In this document: positions 50,734 through 59,204 of the stretch, piece after piece
How the letters are laid out: the number at the start of each line of letters is the position of its first letter
Position numbering within the stretch: the stretch's first letter is position 1
NCBI RefSeq assembly: GCF_014654205.1
Contig: NZ_BNAW01000035.1
Coordinates: 24,736 to 88,735 of the forward strand
From: Amycolatopsis bullii
Lineage (GTDB): Bacteria > Actinomycetota > Actinomycetes > Mycobacteriales > Pseudonocardiaceae
DNA: 64,000 nucleotides
Direction of reading: 5' to 3'
The notes under the pieces: generated by a model
The model's database searches: none
What the model was told of the DNA's origin: nothing
The model's input: only the letters and a program-made list of their open reading frames with translations
Translations under genes and position numbers: made by a program

Positions 50734-53037
50734 TCAGGAACGTCCACTCGCGACGATCACGCGGTCCGCCTCCGCCCGGGCCCGCTCCTCCTCCGTCGCC
50801 GGTTCCAGGCGCGCCGGGACGTCCTTGTGGTGCGGTGTGCCGGCGATCGGGTCACGGTCCAGCGCGTCCGTCAGGAGGTTGATCCGCGGACCGCTGACCA
50901 CCCGCCGTCCGCCGGCCACCGGGTGCGCCATGCCGTAGCCGTGCGGCAGCGCGAGCTGGCCCGGCCGCAGCGCGGGATCGGCCTCGGCGCGGACGACCAC
51001 CCGCCCCGCCGCCGTCACGACGGCCACCCAGTCCCCCGGCACGGCCCCGATCGAGGCCAGTTCTTCGGGACGCGCGCGCAGAGCGCCGTCCGGATCCGTG
51101 CGGCGCCAGCGCGGGTCACGCAGGATCTGGTTCGCGTTGTGCGCCCGTCGCTGCCCGTTGAGCAGCGAGAACGGGTACGCCGGGTCGGTCCGTTCGGCCG
51201 TCGGGTCCAGCGCGGCCAGCCAGTCCAGCAGTTCGGGCACGGCCAGCTGGACCTTGGCGCGGCGCAGCAGGCTCCACACCTCGTCCTGCTCGTGCGCCGA
51301 GAACGGCGTCGGACCGGCCAGGACGCGCTCGAACAGTTCCTCCCCGAGCCGCGGGCCGGTGGCCGAGCTGCCCAGCGCGCGCTGCACCGGCACGGTCATC
51401 GTCTTCGCGGCGCGGTGGCAGCCGGCCCACAGCGGCGCGATCGACGCCGCGCCGTCGGGCAGCGACGCGCCGAGGGTGCGGTAGAGCAGCACCGGCAGGA
51501 TCGCCGCGCGCTCCGGCATGGCCTGGACCAGCGCGCCGAGGGCCGCCTGCAGCTCCGCACGCGGCCTCGCGGCCAGCGCGGCGAGGACGTCGGACGGCGG
51601 CAGCACACCGAGCTCGTCGAACAGCCGCGCGTAGATCTCGGCCTCGACGAGCGTGCCCGGCAGCGGGTCCAGCAACGGCCGTCGCAGCTGGAAGTAGTTG
51701 GTCGGCCACTCGAAGGTGAAGAGCGTGAACTCCCACTTCTCGTGCTGGGACGCCGCGGGCAGCACGTAGTCGGCCAGCGCGGCCGTCTCGGTGTAGGCGA
51801 CGTCGACGACCACGGTCAGCTCCGCGGCCTCCAGCGCGCGTTCGACCTCGTGGGTCCCGGCGAAGGTGTTGGCCGGGTTCGACGACTCCACCCACACCGC
51901 GCGGACGTGGTTCGGGTGGCCGGCGAGGACCTCCTCGGCCAGGGTGTTCGCCGGCAGCAGGCCACCGATGTACTCGAAGCCGGTGATCTCGGAACGCTGC
52001 CCGGTCGTCGCACCCCAGAGCGGCTGCAGCCACGAGTGCAGGTTGTTCGTGCCGCGCCGGCCGAAGTGCCCGGTGAGCAGGTACAGCAGCTTCTCGAGGT
52101 AGCTGTTGAGCGTCGAGTGCCGTCCCTGCTGGATGCCCAGCTCGACGCGCACGGTCATCGCCTCGGCCGCGAGGATCAGCTCGACCGCGCGCTCGACGTC
52201 CACTCGGGAAACTCCGGCGTGCGCGATCCAGGCGTCCACCGGCACTTTCGCCAGCACGGCGGCGACCTCGTCGAAGCCTTCGGTGCGCTCGGCGAGGAAC
52301 CGCTCGTCCGCGCCACCGCGTTCGAGCAGCAGCGCCAGGATCGCGCCCAGCAGGTAGGCGTCGGTGCCCGGGCGCAGCGGAAGGTGCAGGTCGGCCATCT
52401 CCGCGGTCTCGGTGCGCCGCGGGTCGATCACGATCATCCGGCGGTCCGGGTCGTTCTTGAGCGTGTTGAGCGCCTGCCGGGCGTTGCTGAACCCGTGCGC
52501 CTGCCAGGGGTTGCAGCCGAGCACGACCAGCAGGTCGCAGTGCTCGACGTCCTCGGCGGTGTGCACGATCGTCGAGCCGAACATCCGGCCGTTGACCCAG
52601 AAGTCGCCGGTCTTCTCCTGTGACAGCGCGTTGAAGTGCCGCGTCGAGTTCATCCACTTCAGCAGCGAAGTGCCGTACGCGCCGCCGGAGTGGTTGCCCT
52701 GGCCACCGCCGCCGACGTAGGCGAACGATCCCGGCCGGCCGGCTGCGGTGTCGGCGTCCCGGATCGCGTGCAGCTTCACGGCGATTTCGGTGAGCGCGGT
52801 GTCCCAGTCGATCGGCTCGTGCGTGCCGTCGGGACGACGGCGCAACGGCGTGGTCAGGCGGTCTTCGTGGTCGCCGTAGAAGGTCAGGCGCTGGGCCTTC
52901 TGGCAGAGGTACCCGGCCGAACGCGGGTGCGCCTTGTCACCGCGGACGCGGGTGATCTTCCGGCCGTCGAGCTGCACCTCCAGCCCGCAGTTGAGGTAGC
53001 AGAGGCTGCACGCGGTGCGGTGCCATTCGCCGGTCAC
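50734..53037 (-). CDS. Molybdopterin oxidoreductase, formate-dehydrogenase/nitrate-reductase type
   Basis: 767 residues. N-terminal [4Fe-4S] motif CSLCYLNCGL with the fourth Cys in GYLCQKAQR. The DMSO-reductase fold follows (VVLGCNPWQAHGFSNARQAL, VIDPRRTETAEMADLHLPLR), and the C-terminal molydopterin-dinucleotide binding region (LNGQRRAHNANQILRDP, VLPHGYG-type segment LALPHGYGMAH). The active metal ligand is not a clear Cys or Ser. No second subunit gene is adjacent; the upstream LLM and SRPBCC genes are in the same unit and overlap by four bases. The substrate is unknown. Confidence 0.85.
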   Translation of the reverse strand: MTGEWHRTACSLCYLNCGLEVQLDGRKITRVRGDKAHPRSAGYLCQKAQRLTFYGDHEDRLTTPLRRRPDGTHEPIDWDTALTEIAVKLHAIRDADTAAGRPGSFAYVGGGGQGNHSGGAYGTSLLKWMNSTRHFNALSQEKTGDFWVNGRMFGSTIVHTAEDVEHCDLLVVLGCNPWQAHGFSNARQALNTLKNDPDRRMIVIDPRRTETAEMADLHLPLRPGTDAYLLGAILALLLERGGADERFLAERTEGFDEVAAVLAKVPVDAWIAHAGVSRVDVERAVELILAAEAMTVRVELGIQQGRHSTLNSYLEKLLYLLTGHFGRRGTNNLHSWLQPLWGATTGQRSEITGFEYIGGLLPANTLAEEVLAGHPNHVRAVWVESSNPANTFAGTHEVERALEAAELTVVVDVAYTETAALADYVLPAASQHEKWEFTLFTFEWPTNYFQLRRPLLDPLPGTLVEAEIYARLFDELGVLPPSDVLAALAARPRAELQAALGALVQAMPERAAILPVLLYRTLGASLPDGAASIAPLWAGCHRAAKTMTVPVQRALGSSATGPRLGEELFERVLAGPTPFSAHEQDEVWSLLRRAKVQLAVPELLDWLAALDPTAERTDPAYPFSLLNGQRRAHNANQILRDPRWRRTDPDGALRARPEELASIGAVPGDWVAVVTAAGRVVVRAEADPALRPGQLALPHGYGMAHPVAGGRRVVSGPRINLLTDALDRDPIAGTPHHKDVPARLEPATEEERARAEADRVIVASGRS

Positions 53038-54059
53038 ATCAGCTCCAATGCACGGCCGAGCGTCGTGAGACGCGCTTCGAGCGTTTCGCCGGCCGGGTAG
53101 AGCCGGACGGTGTCGATGCCGGCGTCACGCCAGACGCGCAACCGTTCCCGCACCATCTCTTCGGTGCCGATCAGCGTCGTGGCCAGCACCATTTCGTCGG
53201 TGACGAGCGCGGTGGCGCCGTCGCGGTCACCGGCCTGCCAGCGGTCGCGGACCTCGGCGGCGACGTCCGCCCAGCCCTGGCGGCTGTAGGCGTTGTTGTA
53301 GAAGTTCGTGGTGGCCGAGCCCATCCCGCCGAGGCTGAAGGCCAGCTCCTTCTTGCGGCTGCCGACCAAGGTGCGCAGCTCGTCTTCGTTGTCCGCGAAG
53401 GCGACTTCGGCGCCTTGGCAGACGTCGATGTCCTTACGCTGCCTCCCCGCCTTCGCGAGTCCGGCGTCGAGGGGTGCGAAGTACGCGTCGGCGCCTTCAG
53501 GCACGAAGCTGGTGCCGAGCCAGCCGTCGGCGACCTCGCCGGTGAGCTCCAGGAGCTTCGGCGACAGTGTCGCGAGGTAGATCGGGATGTCCGGGTTCGG
53601 CGCGGTGGACAACCGCATCGGCCGCGCTTCACCGGGCAGCGGGATCTCGAACGCCTTGCCGGAGAAGGAGATCTTCTCGCCCGCGAAGGCCTGGCGGATG
53701 ATCTCGACGGTCTCGCGCATGCGCGTCAGCGGCTTCGCGAACGGGACGCCGTGCAGGCCTTCGACGACCTGCGGCCCGGACGCGCCGAGCCCGAGCGCGA
53801 ACCGGCCGCCGGAAAGGTCGGCCAGGGTGAGCGCGGCCTGCGCCATCGCGACCGGCGTGCGCGTGCCGAGCTGGACGATCCCGGAGCCGAGCCGGATCCG
53901 GGAGGTGCGGGCGGCGAGGTAGCCGAGCGCGGACGGCGCGTCCGAGCCCCAGGCTTCGGCCACCCAGCAGACGTCGAGGCCGAGCTTTTCCGCCTCCAGC
54001 ACGAAGTCGAGCGTCGTGCGGGTGTCCCGGGAGAACTCGACGGTCGTCGCGGTCCTCAT
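53034..54059 (-). CDS. LLM-class F420-dependent oxidoreductase
   Basis: 341 residues from ATG 54059, which forms ATGA with the SRPBCC stop. TIM barrel: EFSRDTRTTLDFVLEAEKLG, CWVAEAWGSDAPSALGYLAA, GSGIVQLGTRTPVAMAQAAL, RFALGLGASGPQVVEGLHG. This is the F420-type luciferase-like family. It stands between the SRPBCC and molybdopterin genes and probably acts in a shared oxidative degradation route. Confidence 0.87.
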   Translation of the reverse strand: MRTATTVEFSRDTRTTLDFVLEAEKLGLDVCWVAEAWGSDAPSALGYLAARTSRIRLGSGIVQLGTRTPVAMAQAALTLADLSGGRFALGLGASGPQVVEGLHGVPFAKPLTRMRETVEIIRQAFAGEKISFSGKAFEIPLPGEARPMRLSTAPNPDIPIYLATLSPKLLELTGEVADGWLGTSFVPEGADAYFAPLDAGLAKAGRQRKDIDVCQGAEVAFADNEDELRTLVGSRKKELAFSLGGMGSATTNFYNNAYSRQGWADVAAEVRDRWQAGDRDGATALVTDEMVLATTLIGTEEMVRERLRVWRDAGIDTVRLYPAGETLEARLTTLGRALELM

Positions 54060-54547
54060 CGGGTTTCGATCCGGGCCTTGATCGCGGCGAGGGTGCCCTG
54101 CATCGCCGTCTCGAACTCCCGCATGCGGACGAAGACGATCTTCTGTTCCTTCTCCGGCATCCGGTCGATGGCGAACGACAGCCCGGACCGGCCGGGCCCC
54201 ATCCGCATCCACTGGCTCAGGAGCGTGCCGCCGTGGTCCGGCTCGAGGGTGAACTTCCAGACGGCACTGGGCTCATCGGGGTCCTGGACGGCCCACGCGA
54301 ACACCCGCGGCGCTTCGCACTCCACGACGTACGAGGCCGTCTCCCACTCGCCGAACGCCTCGTGCTTGCTGCGGCCGAGGAACTTGCGGCCCACTTCGCA
54401 CCACTCGACGGACTGGAGTTCCTGGCTCATCTCGGGCATCAGCGAGATGTCCGAGACCACCGGCCAGACGTCTTCGGGTGCGGCGTCGATCCAGGTCCGC
54501 ACCTCGACGGTCGGCAGGTCGGCGTACCGCGCACCGGTCCACTCCAT
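54056..54547 (-). CDS. SRPBCC/polyketide-cyclase-like protein
   Basis: 163 residues from ATG 54547. START/Bet v1 fold: DLPTVEVRTWIDAAPEDVWP, VVSDISLMPEMSQELQSVEW, FAWAVQDPDEPSAVWKFTLE and a C-terminal helix (MREFETAMQGTLAAIKARIE). It binds a hydrophobic ligand. First gene of the SRPBCC-LLM-molybdopterin unit, which is probably under HxlR control, since the promoter lies in the end of the HxlR gene. Confidence 0.82.
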   Translation of the reverse strand: MEWTGARYADLPTVEVRTWIDAAPEDVWPVVSDISLMPEMSQELQSVEWCEVGRKFLGRSKHEAFGEWETASYVVECEAPRVFAWAVQDPDEPSAVWKFTLEPDHGGTLLSQWMRMGPGRSGLSFAIDRMPEKEQKIVFVRMREFETAMQGTLAAIKARIETR

Positions 54548-54576
54548 CGTGGTCGCCCTTCTCCCGTTTGACCACG

Positions 54577-54606
54577 ATAGTTGCGTAGATAGACTGACTC
54601 TGTCAA
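54577..54606 (-). promoter_or_regulatory. Candidate promoter/operator of the SRPBCC operon
   Basis: On the minus strand TTGACA (54606-54601) is followed after 18 bases by AACTAT (54582-54577), a weak -10. On the plus strand the same region reads GATAGTTGCGTAGATAG, a direct repeat of GATAG spaced 12 bases, which could bind the HxlR protein encoded just upstream. The promoter abuts the 3' end of that gene. Confidence 0.4.
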
Positions 54607-55110
54607 TCACTCCTGCCGGGCGAAGCGCTCCTCGACGTCCGGGCGCTGCGCCAGCCGGGACGGGAAGCCGGGGCCGCGCCGCATCCGCGTGTCGTCCGGG
54701 GTCATCGGCTCCCGGCAGTCGGCGCAGACGATTTCGGCGTGCGTGTCGTGCCCGCAGGGGAGGTGGTGCACGGTGATCGGCGGCCCCGCCTCGGTGGCGA
54801 GCCACTTGTCGCCCCAGCGGGTCATCGCGAGCAGCACCGGGTAGAAGTCACGGCCCTTTTCGGTGAGGACGTAGTCGTAGCGCACCGGCTCGGTCTGGTA
54901 GGGCACCTTCTCCAGCAGCCCCTCGTCGACCAGCCGCTTGAGCCGGTCGGCGAGGGTGTTGCGCGCGATGCCGAGCGCCTGCTGGAACTCGTCGAAGCGG
55001 CGCACGCCGTAGAAGGCGTCCCGCAGCACCAGCGGCGTCCACCAGTCGCCGAGCAGGTCCATGGTGCGCGCGATCGAGCACGGCCACTGCGCGAACGATG
55101 TCCGTTTCAT
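54607..55110 (-). CDS. HxlR-family transcriptional regulator
   Basis: 167 residues. Winged HTH of the HxlR (DUF24) type: CSIARTMDLLGDWWTPLVLR, DAFYGVRRFDEFQQALGIAR, NTLADRLKRLVDEGLLEKVP, YVLTEKGRDFYPVLLAMTRW. The C-terminal extension has PCGHDTHAEIVCADCREP, a possible metal-binding Cys/His cluster. It likely controls the SRPBCC operon just downstream on the same strand. The small gap to the cupin gene holds its own promoter. Confidence 0.88.
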   Translation of the reverse strand: MKRTSFAQWPCSIARTMDLLGDWWTPLVLRDAFYGVRRFDEFQQALGIARNTLADRLKRLVDEGLLEKVPYQTEPVRYDYVLTEKGRDFYPVLLAMTRWGDKWLATEAGPPITVHHLPCGHDTHAEIVCADCREPMTPDDTRMRRGPGFPSRLAQRPDVEERFARQE

Positions 55111-55150
55111 GCGGCCGAGCGTACGCCGTTCCGGGAGAAGACTCAGCAGG

Positions 55151-55540
55151 TCAGACCCGGTGGCCCGTCGTGACGTCGACGTGGGCGGGCACCTCGTCGT
55201 GCTCGTCGCCGACGCTCAGCGTCCCGGCCGGCTCGACCAGCAGCACACTCGCCCCCGCCTTCGACGACGGCTTGTGGAACGTGCCCTTCGGGACCACGAA
55301 GACCTGCCCGCGGCCGAGCGTGACGACGCGTTCGTCCGGGTCGCGCAGGCCGATCTCGATCTCGCCGTCCAGGACCAGGAAGAACTCGTCGGTGTTCTCG
55401 TGGACGTGCCAGACGTGCTCGCCGTCGAAGCGCGCGAGGCGGATGTCGTAGTCGTTGACGCGGGTGACGATGCGCGGGCTCCAAGCGGCGTCGAAGCTCG
55501 CGAGGACTTCGTTGAGGTCGATCGGGTTCATGCGTCCCAT
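55151..55540 (-). CDS. Cupin-domain protein
   Basis: 129 residues. Cupin motif 1 as WHVHENTDEFFLVLDGEIEI (metal His, His, Glu) and motif 2 as FVVPKGTFHKPSSKAG (Pro, Gly and His), both intact. ATG 55540 or 55531 is the start. These small single-cupin proteins bind a divalent metal and may be isomerases or dioxygenases. It is 43 bases from and divergent to the GlxA-type regulator, which may control it. Confidence 0.85.
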   Translation of the reverse strand: MGRMNPIDLNEVLASFDAAWSPRIVTRVNDYDIRLARFDGEHVWHVHENTDEFFLVLDGEIEIGLRDPDERVVTLGRGQVFVVPKGTFHKPSSKAGASVLLVEPAGTLSVGDEHDEVPAHVDVTTGHRV

Positions 55541-55583
55541 GCTCGACCTGGTGTTCCCCCGCCGCGAGTGCTAGGAATCGCAC

Positions 55584-56549
55584 ATGCCGCAAGAATTCTC
55601 GCACCGGGTCGTCGCGATCGTCACCGAGGAGTCGAACCCCTTCGAGATGGGCGTCGCGACCGAGCTGTTCGGCCTCCGCCGCCCCGAACTCGACCGGCCC
55701 TGGTACGACTTCACGCTCTGCGCGGCGACCCCCTCGGTCCGGATGAACCTCGGGATGTTCACCCTGTCCGGAGTCGCCGGGCTCGAGGCGGCCGACACGG
55801 CGAACACGCTGATCGTCCCGGCCCGCCCGAACACCGGCGTCCCCACGGCCCCGGCGATCATCGAGGCGATCCGCCGGGCCGCCGACCGGGGAGCCCGCCT
55901 GGTCAGCTTCTGCACGGGCGCGTTCGCCCTGGCCGAGGCGGGCGTGCTGGACGGCAAGCGCGCGACGACCCACTGGCAGTGGGCCGCCTCGCTGGCCGCC
56001 CGGTTCCCGCAGGTCAGGTGGGAACCGGACGTGCTGTTCATCGACGAGGGCAACGTCCTGACGGCGGCGGGCAGCGCGGCCTCGCTCGACCTGGGCCTCC
56101 ACCTCATCCACCGCGACCACGGCGCCGAGGTGGTCAACGCGGTGAGCCGCCGCCTGGTGTTCACGGGCCACCGCGACGGCGGCCAGCGGCAGTTCATCGC
56201 CCGCCCGGTCCCGGCGGTCCCGGACACGTCGCTGGCCCCGGTCCTGGCGTGGGCGCTGGAGCGGCTGGACACCCCGTTGACGGTGACGGACCTGGCGGCA
56301 CGCGCGGCGACCAGCCCGGCGACGCTGCACCGGAAGTTCCGCGCGGAGCTGGGCACGACCCCACTGGCGTGGCTGACGACGGAACGCGTGACGTTGGCGT
56401 GCCGCTTGATCGAGCGGGGCGAGCTGCGCCTGGACCGCGTGGCGGCGTTGAGCGGCTTCGGAACGGCGGCGAACTTGCGGGCGCAGCTACGTCGTCACAC
56501 GGGCCTCAGCCCGAGCGCTTACCGCCGCCGCTTCGGCCCGGCGGCCTGA
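55584..56549 (+). CDS. GlxA-family AraC-type transcriptional regulator
   Basis: 321 residues. N-terminal DJ-1/PfpI-like domain (about 1-190): AIVTEESNPFEMGVATELFG, LIVPARPNTGVP, and RLVSFCTGAFALAEAGVLDG with the nucleophile-elbow Cys. C-terminal AraC double HTH: DLAARAATSPATLHRKFRAE and LDRVAALSGFGTAANLRAQL. It probably senses a small molecule and controls the divergent cupin gene. Its last 44 bases overlap the convergent TetR gene. Confidence 0.88.
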   Translation: MPQEFSHRVVAIVTEESNPFEMGVATELFGLRRPELDRPWYDFTLCAATPSVRMNLGMFTLSGVAGLEAADTANTLIVPARPNTGVPTAPAIIEAIRRAADRGARLVSFCTGAFALAEAGVLDGKRATTHWQWAASLAARFPQVRWEPDVLFIDEGNVLTAAGSAASLDLGLHLIHRDHGAEVVNAVSRRLVFTGHRDGGQRQFIARPVPAVPDTSLAPVLAWALERLDTPLTVTDLAARAATSPATLHRKFRAELGTTPLAWLTTERVTLACRLIERGELRLDRVAALSGFGTAANLRAQLRRHTGLSPSAYRRRFGPAA

Positions 56550-57123
56550 CCTCGGCGAGCGCCTCGGCCAGCGCGTCCCGCTGCAGCCGCGCCGGGTAGG
56601 TCGCCGGGTCGGCCGCGGCCAGGACGTTCAGCCCCTCCACCAGCGCCACCAGGCTCTTCGTCGTCCGTTCGAGCCGCTCGTCCGTCCATTCCGGACAGCA
56701 GGACGCCACCAGCCGGCGGACTCGCGCCAGGAACGAACGGTTGGCCGCGCGGTGGCGCTCGGCCAGGTCGTCGTCGGCCAGTGCGGCGGCCAGGAAGCCC
56801 ACCCAGACCCGGGATTCCTCGTGGTGGCCGTGCGGGAGGTCCACCGCCTGGCCGAGCACCGCCGCGAGCGCGTCCGACGCCGAAGAGCACTCCGCTTCGG
56901 CCGCGTCCGCGCGGACCGCCGTGCGTTCGTACAGCAGGTCGCGTGCGTGCAGGAGCAACGCCTTCTTCGTCGGGAACGCGTGCATCACCAGGCCGGTCGT
57001 GCAGCCGGCGCGCTCGGCGACCGCGCGCAGCGTCAGCCCCGGCAGGCCGTCGTCGGCGAGCACCTGCCACGTGGCGTTCGAGAGCAGCTCCCGCTGGGCC
57101 TGGACGTCACGCTGCTTCGGCAT
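56506..57123 (-). CDS. TetR-family transcriptional regulator
   Basis: 205 residues. HTH region: LLSNATWQVLADDGLPGLTL, RAVAERAGCTTGLVMHAFPT and KKALLLHARDLLYERT. The C-terminal domain ends in a Pro/Gly/Arg-rich tail that lies in the overlap with the AraC gene (56506-56549). A perfect inverted repeat GTAACGTCCGTTAC lies between it and the divergent GNAT gene, so it likely represses itself and that gene. Confidence 0.88.
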   Translation of the reverse strand: MPKQRDVQAQRELLSNATWQVLADDGLPGLTLRAVAERAGCTTGLVMHAFPTKKALLLHARDLLYERTAVRADAAEAECSSASDALAAVLGQAVDLPHGHHEESRVWVGFLAAALADDDLAERHRAANRSFLARVRRLVASCCPEWTDERLERTTKSLVALVEGLNVLAAADPATYPARLQRDALAEALAEVRPPGRSGGGKRSG

Positions 57124-57149
57124 GGCCGTGAAGCGTAACAGATGCTACG

Positions 57150-57163
57150 GTAACGTCCGTTAC
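57150..57163. promoter_or_regulatory. TetR-type operator GTAACGTCCGTTAC
   Basis: Two 6-base arms, GTAACG and CGTTAC, are fully complementary around TC in the 59-base gap between the leftward TetR gene and the rightward GNAT gene. A related half-site GCGTAAC lies at 57133-57139. The position between divergent genes and the form fit a TetR operator. Confidence 0.5.
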
Positions 57164-57182
57164 GGAAAGGGAGGGTGACCTG

Positions 57183-57647
57183 ATGATCGACTGCACGCTG
57201 ACGATCACCGCGGTGACCTGGGACGATCCCGACGCCGTCCGCCTGCGGGAAGCCCAGCGGACCGAGCTCGACGCCCGCTACGGCACCGACGACCACGAAC
57301 CCGGAGCGGTCCCCACGGCCGAGACCGTCGCCGTGTTCCTGCTCGCGCGCGACGCCGGCGGCGGCGCCGTGGGCTGCGGTGGACTGCGGCTGCTCGGACC
57401 CGGGTCGGGCGAGGTCAAGCGCATGTACGTCGAGCCGGCGGCCCGCGGCACCGGCGTCGCGGCCGCGCTGCTGCGCGCCCTCGAAGACCACGCGCGGACG
57501 CTCGGCATCACCCGGCTGCTGCTGGAAACCGGCACCGGGCAGCCGGACGCGATCCGCTTCTACCAGCGCGAAGGCTACGAACCGATCGAGGCGTACGGGC
57601 CATACCGCGGCGAACCGCTCTCGCGCTGCTTCGCCCGCGACCTGTGA
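57183..57647 (+). CDS. GNAT-family N-acetyltransferase
   Basis: 154 residues from ATG 57183 with GGAGGG about eight bases upstream. Acetyl-CoA motif A: VKRMYVEPAARGTGVAAALL (Arg-Gly-x-Gly-x-Ala as ARGTGVAAA). Motif B/D: RLLLETGTGQPDAIRFYQRE and GYEPIEAYGPYRGEP. The substrate is unknown; the tail GPYRGEPLSRCF resembles small-molecule acetyltransferases. Probably regulated by the divergent TetR. Confidence 0.88.
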   Translation: MIDCTLTITAVTWDDPDAVRLREAQRTELDARYGTDDHEPGAVPTAETVAVFLLARDAGGGAVGCGGLRLLGPGSGEVKRMYVEPAARGTGVAAALLRALEDHARTLGITRLLLETGTGQPDAIRFYQREGYEPIEAYGPYRGEPLSRCFARDL

Positions 57648-57745
57648 TCGGTTTTCCGATGGCCGGCCCAGGCTGAGCTATTGGCGGCGGGGTGCGCAGC
57701 GGGCCTACGGTCGACGTACCGTCCCTCCTCGATCCGGAGTTCCCC

Positions 57746-58642
57746 TTGCGCATCAAGCAGATCGGTGCCGCGCTGGCCGCGGCCGCCGTCGTCCTGACCG
57801 TTGCGGCACCCGCCCAAGCGGCGTCGAGGATCATCCCGCTCGACCTCGCCGCCGGGCAGCAACCCGAAAACATCGCCCTGGAACCCGACGGTTCCGCCGA
57901 CCTCACCTTCGCCTACTCCGGCGAAATCGGCCGGGTCACGCTCTGCGGGCAGGTCGGTGTCATCGCCCGGATTCCCGTCCCCGCCGATGGCGACGTCCCG
58001 GTGGTGCACCGGAAACTCTTCCTCGGCGGGATCGTCCGCGCCCCCGGCGGCGACCTGTACGTGGCCGTTTCCACCGGCACGGCGGCAACCGGCCTCTACC
58101 GCGTCCGCCCCGGAACCACTCCGGTACAGGTCGCCGCCCTGCCGCCGACCGGGTTCCAGAACGGCGTCGCGCTCGACCCCGCCAGCGGAGACGTCTTCGT
58201 CGCCGACTCCTTCGGTTCGGTCGTCCGGCGCGTCTCGCCACGCACCGGGCGGGTCACCGACTGGGCGACCGGCGAGCTGCTCGCCCCGGTGAGCGGCTTC
58301 GGCGCGAACGGCGTGAAAGTGCACGACGGCGCGCTCTGGGTGTCCAACCTGGACCGCGGCACCCTGGTCCGGTTCCCGCTCACCGGGGCACCCGGCCGGG
58401 TCGTGGCCTCGGGTCTCGGGCCGGTCGACGACTTCGCGTTCCACGGCGCGGACGTCGTCGCGGCGATCAACCAGGAGAACCGGGTGGTCACGGTCGGCCA
58501 CGACGGCCTCCGGACCGTTTTGTCCATTTCGGACGGGCTGGCCAACCCGACCTCACTGGCCGTCCGCGGTGACACGCTGTACGTGGCCGACAGCGCGTAC
58601 TTCGGCGGGACGCCCAATCTGTTGCGCGCCCGGCTGAAATGA
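57746..58642 (+). CDS. Secreted beta-propeller protein (SMP-30/NHL-like)
   Basis: 298 residues. The start is TTG 57746, chosen because GGAG lies six bases upstream and the frame then begins with a signal peptide (RIKQIGAALAAAAVVLTVAA, cleavage near AQAAS). The mature part has repeated blade signatures: PENIALEPDGSADLTFAYSG, GGIVRAPGGDLYVAVSTGTA, GFQNGVALDPASGDVFVADS, NGVKVHDGALWVSNLDRGTL and SLAVRGDTLYVADSAYF. Such secreted propellers may bind sugars or lactones. No catalytic metal site could be assigned. Confidence 0.78.
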   Translation: MRIKQIGAALAAAAVVLTVAAPAQAASRIIPLDLAAGQQPENIALEPDGSADLTFAYSGEIGRVTLCGQVGVIARIPVPADGDVPVVHRKLFLGGIVRAPGGDLYVAVSTGTAATGLYRVRPGTTPVQVAALPPTGFQNGVALDPASGDVFVADSFGSVVRRVSPRTGRVTDWATGELLAPVSGFGANGVKVHDGALWVSNLDRGTLVRFPLTGAPGRVVASGLGPVDDFAFHGADVVAAINQENRVVTVGHDGLRTVLSISDGLANPTSLAVRGDTLYVADSAYFGGTPNLLRARLK

Positions 58643-58731
58643 CCGTGCATCCGCACGCCGATTGTGCACGCGCTTTCGGTGATCTCCGGGAAGCGGTTGC
58701 TGGGAAACAGATCCGCCGGTAAGTTGGCGGA

Positions 58732-58832
58732 CCCCGGTGTTCGGTCATCGGTCACCGGGGTTCGCGCTGCTCGGCGGAGCGGGGGAGGTTCCCGCCGAGA
58801 GAGCGCTTTCCGGCGGTAGGGGTCACCGCCGG
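58732..58832 (+). ncRNA. Structured 5' leader with three consecutive hairpins
   Basis: Three strong hairpins stand in a row ahead of the next gene: CCCCGGTG/CACCGGGG (58732-58760), GCGCT-CTCGGCGG/CCGCCGAG-AGCGC (58764-58806) and CCGGCGGT/ACCGCCGG (58810-58832). The last is 42 bases before the ATG. No known riboswitch consensus was recognised. It could be an attenuator, a protein-binding leader or an unclassified riboswitch; part could also be the terminator of the beta-propeller gene. Confidence 0.4.
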
Positions 58833-58874
58833 GTGCAGGAGGGAAGCGGTGCCTTGGTGTTGCGGGGAACGGTC

Positions 58875-59204
58875 ATGGCCGAGCACGTGACCGAGCCGTA
58901 CGTGGTCGGCCTGGAAGCCATCGCGGGCGAGCTGCTGCGCGGCAAGTGGTGCGTCTACCTGCACGAATGGCTCGGCGACGACCTCGACCTGCCCACCTGG
59001 CAGGCGGAAGTGGCCGCCCACGCCGAACACGCCGGCGTCGAGGTGTGCTTCATCGAAATCCCGCGCAAGGACATGACGCTGGTGGCGAACGTGCGCGCCC
59101 TCCCCAGCTTCGAGCAGGTCACCGAGTCCGTGGCGGCCCTCGAGCACTACCGGGGCCTCGAGGCCGGCAGCCGGAGCGTGGTTTTCCGCCGATCAGCCCA
59201 GTGA
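58875..59204 (+). CDS. Small soluble protein, unknown function
   Basis: 109 residues from ATG 58875 with GCGGGGA seven bases upstream. Short mixed alpha/beta sequence: GLEAIAGELLRGKWCVYLHE, TWQAEVAAHAEHAGVEVCFI, EIPRKDMTLVANVRALPSFE. No signal, membrane segment or family was recognised. It has a strongly structured leader. Its last 12 bases overlap the end of the convergent EamA gene. Confidence 0.65.
   Translation: MAEHVTEPYVVGLEAIAGELLRGKWCVYLHEWLGDDLDLPTWQAEVAAHAEHAGVEVCFIEIPRKDMTLVANVRALPSFEQVTESVAALEHYRGLEAGSRSVVFRRSAQ

Noticed and set aside
58732..58832. Assignment to a known riboswitch class such as ydaO/c-di-AMP
   Set aside because: The conserved ydaO, glycine and cobalamin core sequences were not found in the leader, so only a generic structured leader is claimed.
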